Numbered from the stretch's first letter, positions 50,564-60,056 are shown. The stretch is 64,000 bases of DNA from Streptomyces smaragdinus (GCF_009604385.1 NZ_WEGJ01000024.1:33962-97961), one strand, 5' to 3'. Numbers and translations: made by a program. Notes: generated by a model not told the origin, from the letters alone.

Positions 50564-51481
50564 ATGACACCCATCGCCCGCAATCTGTCCCTGGGCTCCG
50601 CCCCCGACTCCTGGGGGGTGTGGTTCGCGGACGACGACCGGCAGGTGCCGTACGCGCGGTTCCTGGACGAGCTGGTACGGGCCGGCTACCGGCGGCTCGA
50701 GCTGGGACCGTACGGCTATCTCCCCGTCGAGCCGGAGCGGCTGGCCGCCGAACTCGCTGAGCGGGGGCTGGAGGTGACGGGCGGGACGGTGTTCGGGGCG
50801 CTGCACCGGCCGGACGAGTTCGACGAGATGGTGGCGCACACCCGCCGGGTGGCGGCGCTGACGGCTGCCGCCGGGGCGCATCACCTGGTCTTCATCCCGC
50901 CGCTGTACCGGGACGAGAAGACGGGGGACTTCACGGAGTCGCCGTCGCTGGATACCGCGCAGTGGACTGGTCTCGGCAAGGCAGCCGACCGTCTGGGGGC
51001 GATCCTGCTCGACGAGTACGACGTCCGCCTGGTCCTCCACCCGCACGCCGACACCCACATCCAGACGCAGCCGGAGATCGAGCGTTTCCTGAACGCCACG
51101 GACCCCCGTTACGCCAACCTCTGCCTGGACACCGGCCATGTCGCGTACGGCGGCGGCGACGCGGTCGACCTGATCCGCCGCTACGCGGAACGCATCGGCT
51201 ACGTCCACATCAAGCAGATGGACCCGGCGATCCTGGCCCAGGTCACCGCCGAGGACCTCTCCTTCGGCGAGGCGGTCCGCCGCGGCGTCTGCGTCGAACC
51301 GCCCGCCGGCGTGCCCGCCCCGGCGGACATCGTCCCGGAGCTGGCCCGTCTGAACACGAACCTGTTCGTGATCGTCGAACAGGACCTCTACCCCTGCGCC
51401 CCCGAGGTCCCGCTGCCCATCGCGGTCCGCACCCGCGAGTACCTGGCCGGCCTCGGCCTGATCGGAGACACCCCGGCATGA
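50564..51481 (+). CDS. iolE: Myo-inosose-2 dehydratase
   Basis: A 305-residue TIM-barrel protein of the sugar isomerase/epimerase superfamily. The start SLGSAPDSWGVWF is the typical IolE opening, and metal ligands are in VLHPHADTH, LCLDTGHVAY and YVHIKQMD. It dehydrates scyllo-inosose before iolD acts. GGAGG lies five bases before the ATG, 17 bases after iolD. Its stop overlaps the oxidoreductase start. Confidence 0.9.
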   Translation: MTPIARNLSLGSAPDSWGVWFADDDRQVPYARFLDELVRAGYRRLELGPYGYLPVEPERLAAELAERGLEVTGGTVFGALHRPDEFDEMVAHTRRVAALTAAAGAHHLVFIPPLYRDEKTGDFTESPSLDTAQWTGLGKAADRLGAILLDEYDVRLVLHPHADTHIQTQPEIERFLNATDPRYANLCLDTGHVAYGGGDAVDLIRRYAERIGYVHIKQMDPAILAQVTAEDLSFGEAVRRGVCVEPPAGVPAPADIVPELARLNTNLFVIVEQDLYPCAPEVPLPIAVRTREYLAGLGLIGDTPA

Positions 51482-52476
51482 CTGTACGAATCGGCGTGAT
51501 CGGCACGGGCGCGATCGGCCGCGACCACATCGACCGCGTCACGCGCCGCATCCGCGGGGCATCGGTGACAGCGGTCACGGACCTGGACCGCGCCCTCGCG
51601 GAGAAGTCGGCGGGCGAGGCGAAGGTCTACCCCGACGGCGCCGCGCTGATCGCGTCCCCGGAGGTGGACGCGGTGCTGGTCGCCTGCTCGGACGCGGCCC
51701 ACGCCGAACACGTCCTGACCGCGATCGCGGCCGGAAAGCCGGTCCTGTGCGAGAAGCCCCTGGCGGTGACGCCGGAGGACTGCCTGCGCATCATGGCCGC
51801 CGAGGAGTCCCACGGCAGCCGCCTGGTCCAGGTCGGCTTCATGCGCCGCTACGACGCGGGCTACCGCGAGATGCACCGCGTCATCTCGGCGGGCGACATC
51901 GGCCGCCCCCTGCTGATGCACTGCGCCCACCGCAACCGAGCCTCCCGCCCCGACTACACCACGGAGATGGCGGTCCTGAGCTCCGGCGTCCACGAGATCG
52001 ACGCGGCCCGCTGGCTCCTGTCCGACGAAATCGTCTCCACCCAGGTGATCAACCCCCGCTCCACCCGCCACCGTCTCCCCCACCTCACGGACCCCCAGTT
52101 CATGCTCTTCGAGACCGCCTCGGGGATCCGCATAGACCTCGAGGTCTTCGTCAACTGCCGGTACGGCTACGACATCCGCTGCGAAACGGTCGGCGAGGAG
52201 GGCCTGCTCCGCCTCCCCGACCCGGCCCGCCCGGAGCTCCGCGCGTCGGCCCGCATCGGCACCGCGATCGACCAGGAGTGGGACGACCGCTTCAGCGCGG
52301 CGTTCGACGCGGAACTCCAGGCGTGGGTCGACTCGGTCCCGACGGGCCGGGCCACGGGCCCGTCGTCGTGGGACGGCTACGCGGCGACGGCGGTGGCGAC
52401 AGCCACGGTCCGGGCCCAGCAGTCGGGCGATGTCGAGCAGGTGAACATGCGGGAGCGTCCGGCGTTCTACGCGTAG
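51478..52476 (+). CDS. iolG: Gfo/Idh/MocA oxidoreductase, probable inositol 2-dehydrogenase
   Basis: A 332-residue NAD-dependent dehydrogenase. The Rossmann fold is at the start (IGVIGTGAIGRDHI), the catalytic Lys is in CEKPLA, and the substrate region includes SSGVHEIDAARWLL. In this operon the likely reaction is inositol to scyllo-inosose, the first pathway step. Paralogues act on other sugars, so the specificity is inferred from context. It is the last recognisable gene of the iol unit; iolA is not in the window. Confidence 0.9.
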   Translation: MTVRIGVIGTGAIGRDHIDRVTRRIRGASVTAVTDLDRALAEKSAGEAKVYPDGAALIASPEVDAVLVACSDAAHAEHVLTAIAAGKPVLCEKPLAVTPEDCLRIMAAEESHGSRLVQVGFMRRYDAGYREMHRVISAGDIGRPLLMHCAHRNRASRPDYTTEMAVLSSGVHEIDAARWLLSDEIVSTQVINPRSTRHRLPHLTDPQFMLFETASGIRIDLEVFVNCRYGYDIRCETVGEEGLLRLPDPARPELRASARIGTAIDQEWDDRFSAAFDAELQAWVDSVPTGRATGPSSWDGYAATAVATATVRAQQSGDVEQVNMRERPAFYA

Positions 52477-52486
52477 AACATCATCT

Positions 52487-52529
52487 TGGTCCAGACCTAT
52501 TGACCGACAGGTCTGGACCACCATAGCTT
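52487..52529 (+). promoter_or_regulatory. Orphan chitinase-type promoter with double DasR-like operator
   Basis: TGGTCCAGACCT (52487-52498) and its exact reverse complement AGGTCTGGACCA (52509-52520) flank 10 bases. Between and behind them, TTGACC (52500-52505) and TAGCTT (52524-52529), 18 bases apart, make a promoter. The 12-mer is the repeat known from Streptomyces chitinase promoters. No chitinase follows; a terminator does. Confidence 0.75.
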
Positions 52530-52557
52530 GATGAGTACGCGTCACCCCCCACAAGCC

Positions 52558-52593
52558 GGGAGCCGCCCGCGGCGGGCGGGCGGCTCCCCTTTT
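52558..52593 (+). terminator. Strong terminator after iolG
   Basis: GGGAGCCGCCCGC and GCGGGCGGCTCCC form a perfect 13-bp stem with a 5-base loop, followed by CTTTT. It ends the iol operon, and also any transcript from the promoter at 52500-52529, about 58 bases downstream of that start. Confidence 0.88.
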
Positions 52594-52680
52594 CCGCCCC
52601 CATGAAGCCCGGCCTGATCCACTCCCCGGCGTAAGGTGCGAGTGCGGACCCGTCGGCGCAGGTACAGGGGTGATCGAGGC

Positions 52681-54027
52681 GTGAGGCTGACCATTCTCGG
52701 TGGCGGGGGTTTCAGGACCCCCCTCGTGTACGGGGCGCTCCTGCGGGACCGGGGTGAGGGGCGGGTCAGTGAGGTGACCCTCTACGACCTCGACGCCGGG
52801 CGGCTGTCCGCCGTCGCGCGGGTGCTCGCCGAGCAGGCCGCCGGGGAAGCGGATCCGCCGGAGGTCAGCACCACCACCGACCTCGACGAGGCCCTGCGCG
52901 GCGCGGACTTCGTGTTCTCCGCCATCCGCGTCGGCGGGCTCGAGGGCCGGGCCGCCGACGAGCGGGTCGCCCTCGCCGAGGGGGTGCTGGGGCAGGAGAC
53001 CGTCGGCGCCGGCGGGATCGCGTACGGGCTGCGGACCCTCCCCGTGGCGGACATGATCGCCCGGCGGGTGGCCGCCGTGGCGCCCGACGCCTGGTTCATC
53101 AACTTCACCAACCCCGCCGGCCTCGTCACCGAGGCGATGTCCCGCCGGCTCGGCGACCGCGTGATCGGCATCTGCGACTCCCCCGTGGGCCTGGGCCGCC
53201 GCGTGGCACACGCGCTCGGCGCACAGAAGCCGCAGGAGGCGTGGCTGGACTACGCGGGGCTGAACCATCTGGGCTGGCTGCGCGGGCTGCGTATCGACGG
53301 CCGCGACGAGCTCCCCCGGCTGCTGCGGGACGACGGGCTGCTGGAGTCGTTCGAGGAGGGACGGCTCTTCGGCGCCGAGTGGATCCGCTCCGTGGGCGCC
53401 GTACCGAACGAGTACCTGCACTACTACTACTTCAACCGCGAGACCGTCCGCGCCTACCGCGAGGCCCGCCAGACCCGCGGCGCCTTCCTGCGCGACCAGC
53501 AGGCCCGCTTCTACGAGCGGATGCGCGACGAGGCCGCCCCCGCCCTGAAGACCTGGGACGGCACCCGCGCCGAGCGCGAGGCCACGTACATGGCGGAGAA
53601 CCGCGAGGCGGCCGGCGCGGGCGAGCGCGACGAGGCGTCCCTCACGGAGTCCGGCGGCTACGAAAAGGTGGCCCTCGCCCTGATGCGCGCCATCGCCCGC
53701 GACGAACGGACCACGCTGATCCTCAACGTCCGCAACGGCACCACCCTCCCCAACCTCGACGCCGACGCGGTCGTCGAGGTCCCCTGCCTCGTCGACGGCA
53801 ACGGCGCCCACCCCGTCGCCGTCTCGCCCCTGGAGGGGCATCAGGCGGCGCTCGTCGGCGCGGTGAAGGCCGTGGAACGCCAGTCCCTCGAGGCCGCCGC
53901 CTCCGGATCACGCTCCGCCGCGGTCGCCGCCTTCGCCCTCCACCCCCTGGTCGACTCCGTCGCCGTCGCCCGCCGGCTGGTCGACGCGTACCGCGAAGTC
54001 CACCCGGGGATGGGCTACTTGGCGTAA
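52681..54027 (+). CDS. Family 4 glycoside hydrolase, 6-phospho-beta-glucosidase
   Basis: A 448-residue NAD-dependent GH4 enzyme. The NAD motif LTILGGGGFRTPLVYGAL opens the protein, then NFTNPAGLVTEAM, the metal-binding Cys in GICDSPVG and NHLGW, all typical of GH4 6-phospho-beta-glucosidases. The GTG at 52681 is chosen because the conserved start follows directly; a longer ATG frame to 52636 is less likely. It is behind the iol terminator and could use chitobiose- or cellobiose-type phosphates, but no PTS genes are nearby. Confidence 0.9.
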   Translation: MRLTILGGGGFRTPLVYGALLRDRGEGRVSEVTLYDLDAGRLSAVARVLAEQAAGEADPPEVSTTTDLDEALRGADFVFSAIRVGGLEGRAADERVALAEGVLGQETVGAGGIAYGLRTLPVADMIARRVAAVAPDAWFINFTNPAGLVTEAMSRRLGDRVIGICDSPVGLGRRVAHALGAQKPQEAWLDYAGLNHLGWLRGLRIDGRDELPRLLRDDGLLESFEEGRLFGAEWIRSVGAVPNEYLHYYYFNRETVRAYREARQTRGAFLRDQQARFYERMRDEAAPALKTWDGTRAEREATYMAENREAAGAGERDEASLTESGGYEKVALALMRAIARDERTTLILNVRNGTTLPNLDADAVVEVPCLVDGNGAHPVAVSPLEGHQAALVGAVKAVERQSLEAAASGSRSAAVAAFALHPLVDSVAVARRLVDAYREVHPGMGYLA

Positions 54028-54127
54028 GACACTCCGTATCGGGCCGGTTCCCGCGTCCTCCCCCACCACGCCCCGAGCGGCTGCTATGACTGGCGCACGA
54101 GGAACCTCGGGGAGAGGGTGACGGGCC

Positions 54128-56215
54128 GTGACGCCACGCCAGCGGGAGCACCGTATGGGGAACGTACCCGCCGAGCCGGACCGGATCGTGGGCCGCCGCA
54201 CGGAGACGGGCCGGCTGGAGCGGCAGATCGGGCGCTACCGGGTGGTGACGCTCACCGGCCCCGGCGGGGTGGGCAAGACCCGCCTCGCCCTGCACGCGGC
54301 GCGCCGGCTGCGGCCGCTGTTCCGCGACGGCGTGTGGTGGGTGGAGCTGTCGGGGCTGCGCGATCCGGCGCTGCTGCCGAACGCGATCGCGGAGGCCCTG
54401 CCGCTGGCGGACAACTCGCCCCGGCCGATGGCCGAGGTGCTGGCGGACTATCTGAGCAGCCGCCAGCTGCTCCTCGTACTGGACACCTGCGAGCATCTCG
54501 CCGACGCGTGCTCCGCCACCCTCGACATGCTGCTGCGGGCCGCGCCGGGGATACGGATCATGACGACCAGCCGCCGCGCACTGGAGATGATGGACGAGGA
54601 CGCCATCCGCCTCGAGCCGCTGCCCGTCCCCGGCGACACCGACGGCCCGTCGGACGCGATGCTGCTGCTGGCCGAGCGCGCCGCGCAGGCCGTCCCCGGC
54701 TTCGCCGTCACCGACGCCAACCGTGCCGATCTCGTACGACTGTGCCGCCGCCTCGAGGGCCTCCCCCTCGCCATCGAGCTGGCCGCCGCCCGGCTGCGCG
54801 ACTTCACCCCCGCCAAGCTGGCCGAACGCCTCGACGACCGCTTCGCGGTGCTGGGCGACAACGGGGGCATCGTCCCCGACGCCGACCCGCCGTGGCACCA
54901 GGCGCTGCGCACCGCGATCGGCTGGAGCCACGAGCTGTGCACCCCGCCCGAGCGGCTGCTGTGGGCGCGGCTGTCGGTGTTCGCCGGTACCTTCGACGCG
55001 GAGAGCGCCAAGCACGTCTGCTCCGACGAACACCTCACGCCGCGCCAGATCGACAGGCTGCTGACCCGGATGGTCGGCAACTCCCTGATCACCTGGGTGC
55101 CGAACGGCGCCGGGGAGCGCTACCGGATGCTCGACACGATCCGCGAGTACGGCGAGGGCTGGCTCCGCGACCTCGGCGACGAGCCCGCGTACCGCCGCCG
55201 CCACCGCGACCGCTATCTGGCGCTGGCCGCCGAGGGCGACGCGGCGTGGCTGGGGGCGGACCAGTTCGCCTGGTACGACCGGATGCACGCCGAGCTCGAC
55301 AACCTGCGCGTGGCGCTGGAGTTCAGCCTCTCCGAGCCCGGCGACGGCGCCGCCGCGCTGCGCCTGAGCGGCGACCTGTGGTTCCTCTGGTACGCCTGCG
55401 GCCTGGCCCGCGAGGGCCGCCACTACCTCGACCGGGCGCTGGCCGCGTTCCCCACGCCGGGGCGGGACCGGGCGAAGGCGCTGTACGCGGCGGGCACGGT
55501 GCTGACGGAGCTCGGTGACGTGGCGGGCCTGCAGGACCGCTCCGCCCAGTGCACCGAGGCGTCCGCCGGCTTCGGCGTCCTCGAGACGGGCCACGCGGTG
55601 ACCGTCGCCATGCTCGCGGCGGCCCTGCGCGGCGACCCGGCGGCCGTGCTGGAGCTCGCCGAGGACCATCTCGCCGCCCACGGCGAGGAGTGCACGGTCC
55701 CCGGCCTGACCTCCCTCGGCGTCGGCGGCCACGCCCGGATCGCGGCGGGCCGCGCGGAGGAGGCGCTGCCGGTGCTGGACCGGCTGCGGGCGGTCTGCGA
55801 CAAGCACGGCGAACGCTGGATGCGCGCCTGGGGCGACTCGATCCGCGCCCAGGCGGAGCTGGCCCTGGGCCGCTTCCCGGACGCACGGCGCTCGGCGCGG
55901 GCGGCGCTGGAGGTCAAGCAGCGCATGCACGACAGCTTCGGCATCGGCATGTGCATGGAGGCCCTGGCGCAGGCGGCGGTCTCCTCCGGCGACGCCGGAC
56001 ACGCCGCGTATCTGCTGGGGGTGGCCCAGCAGCTGTGGGACACCCTGGGCCGCCCGCAGATAGGGATCCCGACGTGGGTGGCGGCCCACGAGGAGTGCGA
56101 GCGTCAGGTCCGCGGGGCGCTGGGCGAGCGGGAGTACGCGACGGCGTTCGCCGCGGGCCGCGCGGCGGACCCGGACGCGGGGATCGCGCTGGCGCTCAGC
56201 GGTCCGGGGCGCTGA
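54128..56215 (+). CDS. AfsR-like NB-ARC ATPase without DNA-binding domain
   Basis: A 695-residue STAND-type ATPase. Walker A is GPGGVGKT (residues 44-51), Walker B LLLVLDTCEHL, then GLPLAIELAAARLRDF. Residues 340-690 are tetratricopeptide-like helical repeats. The protein matches the middle and end of AfsR/SARP or LuxR-type regulators, but has no recognisable OmpR, BTAD or LuxR DNA-binding part. It may act through partner proteins. The gene is alone and overlaps the convergent esterase gene by 20 bases at its 3' end. Confidence 0.85.
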   Translation: MTPRQREHRMGNVPAEPDRIVGRRTETGRLERQIGRYRVVTLTGPGGVGKTRLALHAARRLRPLFRDGVWWVELSGLRDPALLPNAIAEALPLADNSPRPMAEVLADYLSSRQLLLVLDTCEHLADACSATLDMLLRAAPGIRIMTTSRRALEMMDEDAIRLEPLPVPGDTDGPSDAMLLLAERAAQAVPGFAVTDANRADLVRLCRRLEGLPLAIELAAARLRDFTPAKLAERLDDRFAVLGDNGGIVPDADPPWHQALRTAIGWSHELCTPPERLLWARLSVFAGTFDAESAKHVCSDEHLTPRQIDRLLTRMVGNSLITWVPNGAGERYRMLDTIREYGEGWLRDLGDEPAYRRRHRDRYLALAAEGDAAWLGADQFAWYDRMHAELDNLRVALEFSLSEPGDGAAALRLSGDLWFLWYACGLAREGRHYLDRALAAFPTPGRDRAKALYAAGTVLTELGDVAGLQDRSAQCTEASAGFGVLETGHAVTVAMLAAALRGDPAAVLELAEDHLAAHGEECTVPGLTSLGVGGHARIAAGRAEEALPVLDRLRAVCDKHGERWMRAWGDSIRAQAELALGRFPDARRSARAALEVKQRMHDSFGIGMCMEALAQAAVSSGDAGHAAYLLGVAQQLWDTLGRPQIGIPTWVAAHEECERQVRGALGEREYATAFAAGRAADPDAGIALALSGPGR

Positions 56216-57668
56216 CCCACAGCCCGCGCTCGTCGCCGCGCGGGTCGTCGACGACGCCCTGCTCGGGGTCGTCGAAGACCATCACGGGACGCTTGTCCAG
56301 GTCGTACGGGGCCCATCCGGGATCCCCGTCGGTGGCGAACGCGACCCAGGCGGCGTGCATCCGCCGGGCCAGGTCCTGCGGGGCGTCACCGGTCATCCCG
56401 GCGGTACTGGGGTGGCCGAGGGTGTCGAAGACGAACCCGAGCTCGAGGGCGTGGCAGGCCCCGAGGCCGGCGACCTCCGTGCCCCAGGCGAACTCGTACA
56501 TGTACGTCGGGGCGGGCCCGCCGTCGCGCAGCTCGGCCATCCGGATCGCGGGGATCCGGAAGTACCGGTCGGTGAGCAGCGCGGACCCGACGTCGCCCGG
56601 CGAGGCGTCCGGGCGGTTCGCGGTGTAGGCGGCGGCCAGCTTCTCGCCGGCCATCGCGGTCAGGGCGCGGGCGTCGAGGAAGCGGGTGATCCCGGTCGGT
56701 ACGAGGAAGAACCGCTGCTCCTCCGTGGTCGTCCCGGTGAGCAGCGTGACGTCGCCGCCGGCGCCCTCGGCGATGAGCTCGAGCGGCGGGCGCTCGAGGA
56801 ACTCGCCGTCGACGACGGGCGGGTAGGCCATCGCGGCGGCGACGACGCTCTTGCCGAAGCGGGCGGCGTCGCGGGTGACGGCGAGGTTGCGGCCGATGGT
56901 GTCCTGGGCGGCGATCAGCTGGTCCATGGGGACGGCGGCGAAAGCCCGGGCGGTCGGCTCCACGCCGAGGGTCTTCGCGGTCTCGGCGAGCACCAGCCGT
57001 GCGTCGTCGGCGGTCACCGTCCCCTGGCAGGCGCCGCTCTGGGTCACCGCCCGCCGGAACAGCCCGCGTGACTGGGGCAGCGCCATCAGCGTGGCGACGC
57101 TCATCGCGCCGGCGGACTCACCGGCCACGGTGACCCGGTCGGGGTCGCCGCCGAACGCGGCGATGTTGTCGCGGACCCAGGCCAGGGCGGCGAGCTGGTC
57201 GCGCAGGCCGAGGTTGGCGGGAGCGTCGGGGAACAGGGCGAAGCCGGGGACGCCCAGGCGGTAGTTCAGGGACACGAGGACCACGCCGTCGCGGGCGAAG
57301 GCATGGCCGTCGTACGTCGGGACGGCGCCGGAGCCGTTGCGGAAGGCGCCGCCGTGGATCCAGACCAGGACGGGGAGGCCGGCGCCGGCGGGGTCCGGCG
57401 TCCAGACGTTGAGGTTGAGGAACTCGTCGCCCGGGATGTCGGGGTCGCCGAGCAGCGCGTCGAAGGGGGGCCGGTACGGGGGCTTCGGTGCCGTGGGCCC
57501 GAACTCTGCGGCGTCGCGCACCCCGTCCCAGGCGGGCGGGGCGCCGGGCGGGCGGTAGAGGGCGTCGCCCACGGGGGCGGGGGCGTAGGGGATGCCGCGG
57601 AAGGCGGCGACGCCGTCGGTGATCCGGCCGCGCAGCCGGCCCTGCCTGACGGTGACCTCGACGTCCAT
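56196..57668 (-). CDS. Type B carboxylesterase/lipase family protein
   Basis: A 490-residue alpha/beta-hydrolase of the carboxylesterase B family. The oxyanion motif is VWIHGGAFRNG, the nucleophile is the serine of VAGESAGAMS, and the acid and histidine regions are present (HALELGFVFD). No signal peptide is seen after the ATG at 57668, which has GGAGGAG upstream. ACCGTCTGGTCGGT, a TetR-type dyad, lies upstream at 57708-57721. Substrate unknown. Confidence 0.9.
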   Translation of the reverse strand: MDVEVTVRQGRLRGRITDGVAAFRGIPYAPAPVGDALYRPPGAPPAWDGVRDAAEFGPTAPKPPYRPPFDALLGDPDIPGDEFLNLNVWTPDPAGAGLPVLVWIHGGAFRNGSGAVPTYDGHAFARDGVVLVSLNYRLGVPGFALFPDAPANLGLRDQLAALAWVRDNIAAFGGDPDRVTVAGESAGAMSVATLMALPQSRGLFRRAVTQSGACQGTVTADDARLVLAETAKTLGVEPTARAFAAVPMDQLIAAQDTIGRNLAVTRDAARFGKSVVAAAMAYPPVVDGEFLERPPLELIAEGAGGDVTLLTGTTTEEQRFFLVPTGITRFLDARALTAMAGEKLAAAYTANRPDASPGDVGSALLTDRYFRIPAIRMAELRDGGPAPTYMYEFAWGTEVAGLGACHALELGFVFDTLGHPSTAGMTGDAPQDLARRMHAAWVAFATDGDPGWAPYDLDKRPVMVFDDPEQGVVDDPRGDERGLWVSAPDR

Positions 57669-57854
57669 CCCGGGCTCCTCCCCCGACGGTGTACGGGCGC
57701 TCAACGTACCGTCTGGTCGGTCAGTGACGCCAGAGATCGACGGTGCAGGTGGCTTGTCGGGGACCTCGTGTTCCTGGTGGGATGCGGCTCTGAGAGGCTG
57801 TCGCCGCACCCCTGAGGGGGCCGCAGCTCCCTACGATCGCAAGGGGTGGGACGA

Positions 57855-58925
57855 ATGACCGCAGGAACTTCCGGACCGGGACGCCGCAAGGTCCTGGGCA
57901 TGATGCTGGCAGGACTGGCCGTACCGGCCGTGGCCGCCGCTCCCCCGGCGCAGGCGCAGCGCAGGGTGGGCGTCGCCTCGTACAACCTCTACCTCGGCGC
58001 CGACCTCCAGCCGCTGTTCACCGCGTCGAACCAGCTCGAGCTGGTCCAGCGCGCCGCGCAGATCTACGGCGGCATGGAGGCGACGAACTTCCCGGAGCGG
58101 GCCGGCGCCGTCGCCGACCTGATCTCCGCCCGCAACCCGGACCTGGTCGGCCTGCAGGAGGTCGCGCTCTGGGAACGGGGCCCGCAGAACGGCGCCCTGA
58201 CGGTCACGTACGACTTCCTGGGCCTGCTGCTGGCGGAGCTGGCCGCGCGCGGCACGCCGTACCGGGCTGTCGCGTCGAACACCAACTTCACCGGTCAGCT
58301 GCCGATCTCGATGACCGACCAGGCGCGGTTCACGGACCACGACGTGATCATCGTGCGGGACGATCTGCCGGTGTCGCGGCTGCGGGTGGCGTCGCCGCAG
58401 TCGTACAACTTCGCGGTGAAGCTGGACATCCCGACGTCGATCCCGGGCGTGGCCTTCACGGTGCCGCGCGGCTACTCGACGGTGGACGTCACGGTACGCG
58501 GCAAGACGTTCCGCTTCGCCAACGGCCATCTCGAGGCGTTCGGCCCGGCGGCGGTACGGAACGCGCAGGCGCAGGAGCTGGCGGCGGCGCTGGCGGCGTC
58601 GCCGCATCCGGTGGTGCTGGTCGGCGACATGAACTCGCGGCCGACGGACACGTCCGGCGCGTACGGCGCCCTCCGCGCCTCGGGCCTGTCGGACGCCTGG
58701 CTCGAGACGGGCGGCGACCCGAACGGCGGCTGGACGTCGGGCCAGACGGACACCCTCCTCGACCCGAACCGCATCGACCACCGGATCGACTACGTCCTGG
58801 GCCGGGGCGTGGACTACGTCTCGGTGGAGGTGATCGGCGACGAGGAGGCGGACCGCTCGCAGCCGACGGGCTTCTGGCCGGCGGACCACGCGGGGGTGTC
58901 GGCGGTGGTGGCGCTGCGGCCGTAA
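57855..58925 (+). CDS. Secreted endonuclease/exonuclease/phosphatase family protein
   Basis: A 356-residue secreted hydrolase. Residues 1-35 form a signal peptide with a twin-arginine (RRKVLG), probably Tat-exported. The EEP fold shows VASYNLYLGADL, VGLQEVALWE, VLVGDMNSRPT, IDYVLG and the final FWPADHAGVSAVV. Members cut phosphodiesters (DNA, inositol phosphates, sphingomyelin). The ATG at 57855 is preferred to a GTG at 57846, because AAGGGG lies at a sensible distance only from the former. Confidence 0.85.
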   Translation: MTAGTSGPGRRKVLGMMLAGLAVPAVAAAPPAQAQRRVGVASYNLYLGADLQPLFTASNQLELVQRAAQIYGGMEATNFPERAGAVADLISARNPDLVGLQEVALWERGPQNGALTVTYDFLGLLLAELAARGTPYRAVASNTNFTGQLPISMTDQARFTDHDVIIVRDDLPVSRLRVASPQSYNFAVKLDIPTSIPGVAFTVPRGYSTVDVTVRGKTFRFANGHLEAFGPAAVRNAQAQELAAALAASPHPVVLVGDMNSRPTDTSGAYGALRASGLSDAWLETGGDPNGGWTSGQTDTLLDPNRIDHRIDYVLGRGVDYVSVEVIGDEEADRSQPTGFWPADHAGVSAVVALRP

Positions 58926-58934
58926 CTTCTGCTG

Positions 58935-58963
58935 GAGGGCGCGGGGGAGGTTCCCGCGCCCTC
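58935..58963. terminator. Terminator between convergent genes
   Basis: GAGGGCGCGGG and CCCGCGCCCTC pair perfectly (11 bp) around 7 bases, between the EEP gene and the hypothetical gene on the other strand. Confidence 0.75.
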
Positions 58964-59447
58964 AGGGCAGGTTGAACCCGGCGGCCATCGGATTGGCGAC
59001 GGCGTCAATGACGGCCCACTCGCACTCGACGGGGTAGACCCCCTTCTTCCTGAGCCGCCCGACCTCCTCCATCACGTCCGGCTGCTCTTCGTCGGGCATC
59101 CCCCACGTCTTGACCATCTCGGGCCTTCTCCGCGGCTCGGCCACCAGCTCCGCCCCGATGCGCCGACACCGCTCGGAATCCGCGTGAATGGCGTCCTTGC
59201 AGTTGGCGTGCACGGCCACGGTGGTGGCCACCATGACGCCGCTCCGGCGAGTCTGAGCCTGCTCGACAGAGGAATCCCACGCCACCCGCCGAAACCCATC
59301 GATCTCCGCCGCGCACTCAGCAGCACTCCACTGCTCAACAACCTGCGGATTCTCCCCACCCCGATTGCCCCCCACGGACGCGGCAACAACCGCACACACC
59401 ACCAGCCCAACCCGCGCCGCCGCCCGCTCACCCGTCCGCACACTCAT
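58962..59447 (-). CDS. Hypothetical secreted or membrane-anchored protein
   Basis: A 161-residue protein with an N-terminal hydrophobic stretch (ARVGLVVCAVVAASVGG, residues 11-27), so it is exported or membrane-anchored. The rest is charged, with cysteines in SAAECAAEI, HANCKDAI, SERCRRI and PVECEWAV that could form two disulfides. I do not recognise the family. The start is uncertain: the ATG at 59447 suits the signal but has no ribosome site, and GTG/ATG starts at 59492-59495 would add about 16 residues. Two further unknown genes on the same strand follow upstream. Confidence 0.65.
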   Translation of the reverse strand: MSVRTGERAAARVGLVVCAVVAASVGGNRGGENPQVVEQWSAAECAAEIDGFRRVAWDSSVEQAQTRRSGVMVATTVAVHANCKDAIHADSERCRRIGAELVAEPRRRPEMVKTWGMPDEEQPDVMEEVGRLRKKGVYPVECEWAVIDAVANPMAAGFNLP

Positions 59448-59495
59448 GGACGGGAAGTATGCCGCACCAAGATCACCTCCGGCCCAACGCATCAC

Positions 59496-60056
59496 CTACG
59501 GGACAACGAACGCGGACGCCCCGTCAACCGCCACAATCCCCGCAGCCGCCTCACGAAGAACACCCTCGGGCCCAAGCACGGAGAAACCGTCGTTCCCACC
59601 CGGCCAGAACACCCCCACCCGACGCTCACTCCCCACCTCGCCCAGAAGCCGGTTCACCTCAGCGGCAGGGACGACGGTGCAGTCCATCCACGGGTCGAGG
59701 GCCAGCGGCAGACTCCGCTCGGCGGGGTCCACGAAGTACAGGTCAAGGCCTTTGCCGTTCACCGCCACCCGATAGCTGTCCAGGCGCTCGTCGTACGGAC
59801 CCGAGCGGGTCTCCACGACCAAGGAAACCCCGCAATCACCGAGAGACCCAACCATCCCGGCCAGCCACTCCTCAACCTCACCCTCGGCAAGGTCTTCCCC
59901 GTCAGCGCGCCAGGCACCACCGGACGGCCAGGTCATATCCAGGCCGGACACAAGCCCACGCACGATCTCCGACGCCCGATCAGACGAGAGCCCCCGCCAC
60001 AGACCGGCTTCCTCAAGCGCACCGATGAGCCGCTCGAACGGGTCCACGCCCGGCAT
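59496..60056 (-). CDS. Hypothetical protein
   Basis: A 186-residue acidic soluble protein of unknown family, with no signal or membrane segment. It contains WLAGMVGSLGDCGVSLVV and AVNGKGLDLYFVDPAERS. Its ATG overlaps the stop of the 57-codon gene upstream (TGATG), which supports expression as a unit. The codon use is high in G/C at third positions, as for real genes here. Confidence 0.7.
   Translation of the reverse strand: MPGVDPFERLIGALEEAGLWRGLSSDRASEIVRGLVSGLDMTWPSGGAWRADGEDLAEGEVEEWLAGMVGSLGDCGVSLVVETRSGPYDERLDSYRVAVNGKGLDLYFVDPAERSLPLALDPWMDCTVVPAAEVNRLLGEVGSERRVGVFWPGGNDGFSVLGPEGVLREAAAGIVAVDGASAFVVP

Noticed and set aside
57708..57721. ACCGTCTGGTCGGT dyad before the esterase as a TetR operator
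   Set aside because: The arms are only four bases and there is no TetR gene nearby; noted in the esterase entry, not listed as a site.
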